Shown in pieces: positions 5,752 through 6,821 of a stretch of 6,821 nucleotides of DNA (its first letter is position 1; every line of letters starts with the position of its first letter). The notes under the pieces were generated by a model, which saw nothing but the letters and a program-made list of their open reading frames with translations, was not told where the DNA came from and did not search any database. The position numbers and the translations under genes are program-made. This DNA is from Flavipsychrobacter stenotrophus (GTDB lineage Bacteria; Bacteroidota; Bacteroidia; Chitinophagales; Chitinophagaceae), in contig CANCOG010000271.1 of assembly GCA_947379685.1 (NCBI GenBank), forward strand, positions 1 to 6,821, written 5' to 3'.

Positions 5752-6804
5752 ATGAATTTTAATTCTTCCGGAATTGCTGAAGAAATGGTGTCTACTGGCC
5801 AGAAGATAGCCAACGGGTACAAAGTATTACAGGGAATTGAGCAGGTAGAGATTGGAACTACTCCCAAGGAGCTGGTGTGGCAGAGCGATAAAATTAAAAT
5901 GTTTCATTACATAAGGGAGACGCCTGCAAAGTGCGCTACACCTGTGTTGGTGTCTTTTGCGATGCTGAACAGGCACGATGTGCTTGACCTGCAGCCTGAC
6001 CGCAGCCTGATGAAGAAATTACTGGACGAGGGTCTGGATATTTACATTATGGACTGGGGTTACCACGATCGCAGCGACCGTTACCTGACTATGGAAGATT
6101 ATATCGATGGCTACATGAATGATGCCATTGATTTCCTTCGCAAAAAACATAAAGTAGATAAGATCCACAAACAGGGCATTTGCCAGGGCGGTACTTTTTC
6201 TATGATATATGCTGCACTGTATCCTGAGAAACTGAAATCACTGACCACATATGTGGCTCCTTATGATTTCAGCGACTGCGGTTGTATGCTGTATAAGTGG
6301 CCTAAATACATTGATGTTGATGCAATGGTTGATTACCATGGTACTATTCCTGGTTCAATGATAGACGGTGCATTCGGTATGCTTAAGCCAAGTATGAACA
6401 TCAGCAAGTACCTCGGTCTGATCGATTCTCTGGAAGACAAAGCCAAGATGGAAAATTTCCTCCGTATGGAAAAATGGAAGGGTGATTTACCTGCAATTCC
6501 GGGTGAAATGTACCGTAAGTATATCAAGGATCTGTTCCGCGACAATTTGCTGGTTAAGGGCGAATTTGAACTGGGCGGAAGGAAGGTTGACCTTAAAAAC
6601 GTTACTATGCCATTCCTGAACGTTTATGCTACGGAAGATAACATCATTCCTAATGACAGTACCAAGAACATAATGGCGCTGATAGGTTCAAAAGATAAAA
6701 AAGATTACCCATTCCCGGGCGGCCACATTGGTGTGTTTGTGGGCGGTAAGTCACAAAAAGAACTGGCTCCAGCGGTTGCCCGTTGGGTAGTTGAAAGGTG
6801 CTAA
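5752..6804 (+). CDS. phaC: Class III polyhydroxyalkanoate synthase subunit PhaC
   Basis: PhaC polymerises (R)-3-hydroxyacyl-CoA, usually 3-hydroxybutyryl-CoA, into polyhydroxyalkanoate at the granule surface. The 350-residue length fits the class III catalytic subunit (about 355) and is far short of class I/II enzymes (about 560 or more). It is an alpha/beta-hydrolase. The lipase-like box is GICQGG (142-147) with nucleophile Cys144 in place of serine, as in all PHA synthases. The triad is completed by Asp296 in YATEDNIIP (292-300) and His325 in GGHIGVFVGGK (323-333). Other family segments are ETPAKCATPVLVSFAMLNRHDVLDL in spaced form at 56-80, LDIYIMDWGYHDRSDR (95-110) and YVAPYDFSD (167-175). 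ATG 5752 is chosen over the in-frame ATG 5680 because the extra residues are not family-like and a -7 element falls between them. Class III enzymes need a partner subunit, PhaE, which is not in this window. The substrate is inferred from family. Confidence 0.96.
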   Translation: MNFNSSGIAEEMVSTGQKIANGYKVLQGIEQVEIGTTPKELVWQSDKIKMFHYIRETPAKCATPVLVSFAMLNRHDVLDLQPDRSLMKKLLDEGLDIYIMDWGYHDRSDRYLTMEDYIDGYMNDAIDFLRKKHKVDKIHKQGICQGGTFSMIYAALYPEKLKSLTTYVAPYDFSDCGCMLYKWPKYIDVDAMVDYHGTIPGSMIDGAFGMLKPSMNISKYLGLIDSLEDKAKMENFLRMEKWKGDLPAIPGEMYRKYIKDLFRDNLLVKGEFELGGRKVDLKNVTMPFLNVYATEDNIIPNDSTKNIMALIGSKDKKDYPFPGGHIGVFVGGKSQKELAPAVARWVVERC

Positions 6805-6810
6805 AATTTA

Positions 6811-6821
6811 ATGGCTATATG
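6811..6821 (+). CDS. Possible start of the next gene (fragment)
   Basis: An ATG (ATG GCT ATA ...) begins six bases after the phaC stop on the same strand and runs into the right edge. Tight spacing suggests a co-transcribed gene, but only three codons are visible, so neither coding status nor identity can be judged. Confidence 0.25.

Overview
The window looks like an ordinary stretch of a Bacteroidota chromosome, most likely from the Chitinophagaceae or a close relative; the family-level placement is my inference. The support is as follows. None of the eight annotated starts has a Shine-Dalgarno sequence at normal spacing. Two genes have clear Bacteroidota promoters (TTTG, 18-20 bases, TAnnTTTG). 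The SPFH, TruA, S20 and DUF2200 proteins all read like the versions I know from that phylum. Composition is moderate to AT-rich, with A/T-rich gaps between genes. I see no insertion sequence, CRISPR array, rRNA or credible tRNA.

Layout from left to right: (1) a minus-strand SPFH/Band-7 protein whose C-terminus, the start of a GYF_2 (DUF4339) domain, is cut by the left edge; (2) a 325-base gap without a convincing gene; (3) a plus-strand exported protein of unknown function that may be an outer-membrane beta-barrel; (4) three minus-strand genes: a DUF2200 protein, truA (tRNA pseudouridine synthase A) and rpsT (ribosomal protein S20), the last with its own promoter and a strong terminator; (5) a 229-base AT-rich gap holding the rpsT promoter and an unexplained hairpin; (6) a plus-strand exported protein with two BamE/SmpA-like half-repeats; (7) a bidirectional terminator with a perfect 17-bp stem; (8) a minus-strand 3-hydroxyacyl-CoA dehydrogenase, diverging from (9) a plus-strand class III polyhydroxyalkanoate synthase subunit PhaC. 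A possible next start codon lies at the right edge.

The only clear functional grouping is the divergent dehydrogenase/phaC pair, which points to C4 acyl-CoA and polyhydroxybutyrate metabolism. The dehydrogenase belongs to the family that normally acts on (S)-3-hydroxyacyl-CoA, whereas PhaC polymerises the (R)-isomer, so the two do not form a simple consecutive route. truA and rpsT are translation housekeeping genes. I did not find a new multi-gene system. The items most worth a second look are the two-repeat BamE-like protein with matched cysteines, the promoter almost touching the dehydrogenase start codon, the 3906-3944 hairpin, and the exported protein at 1315-2028.
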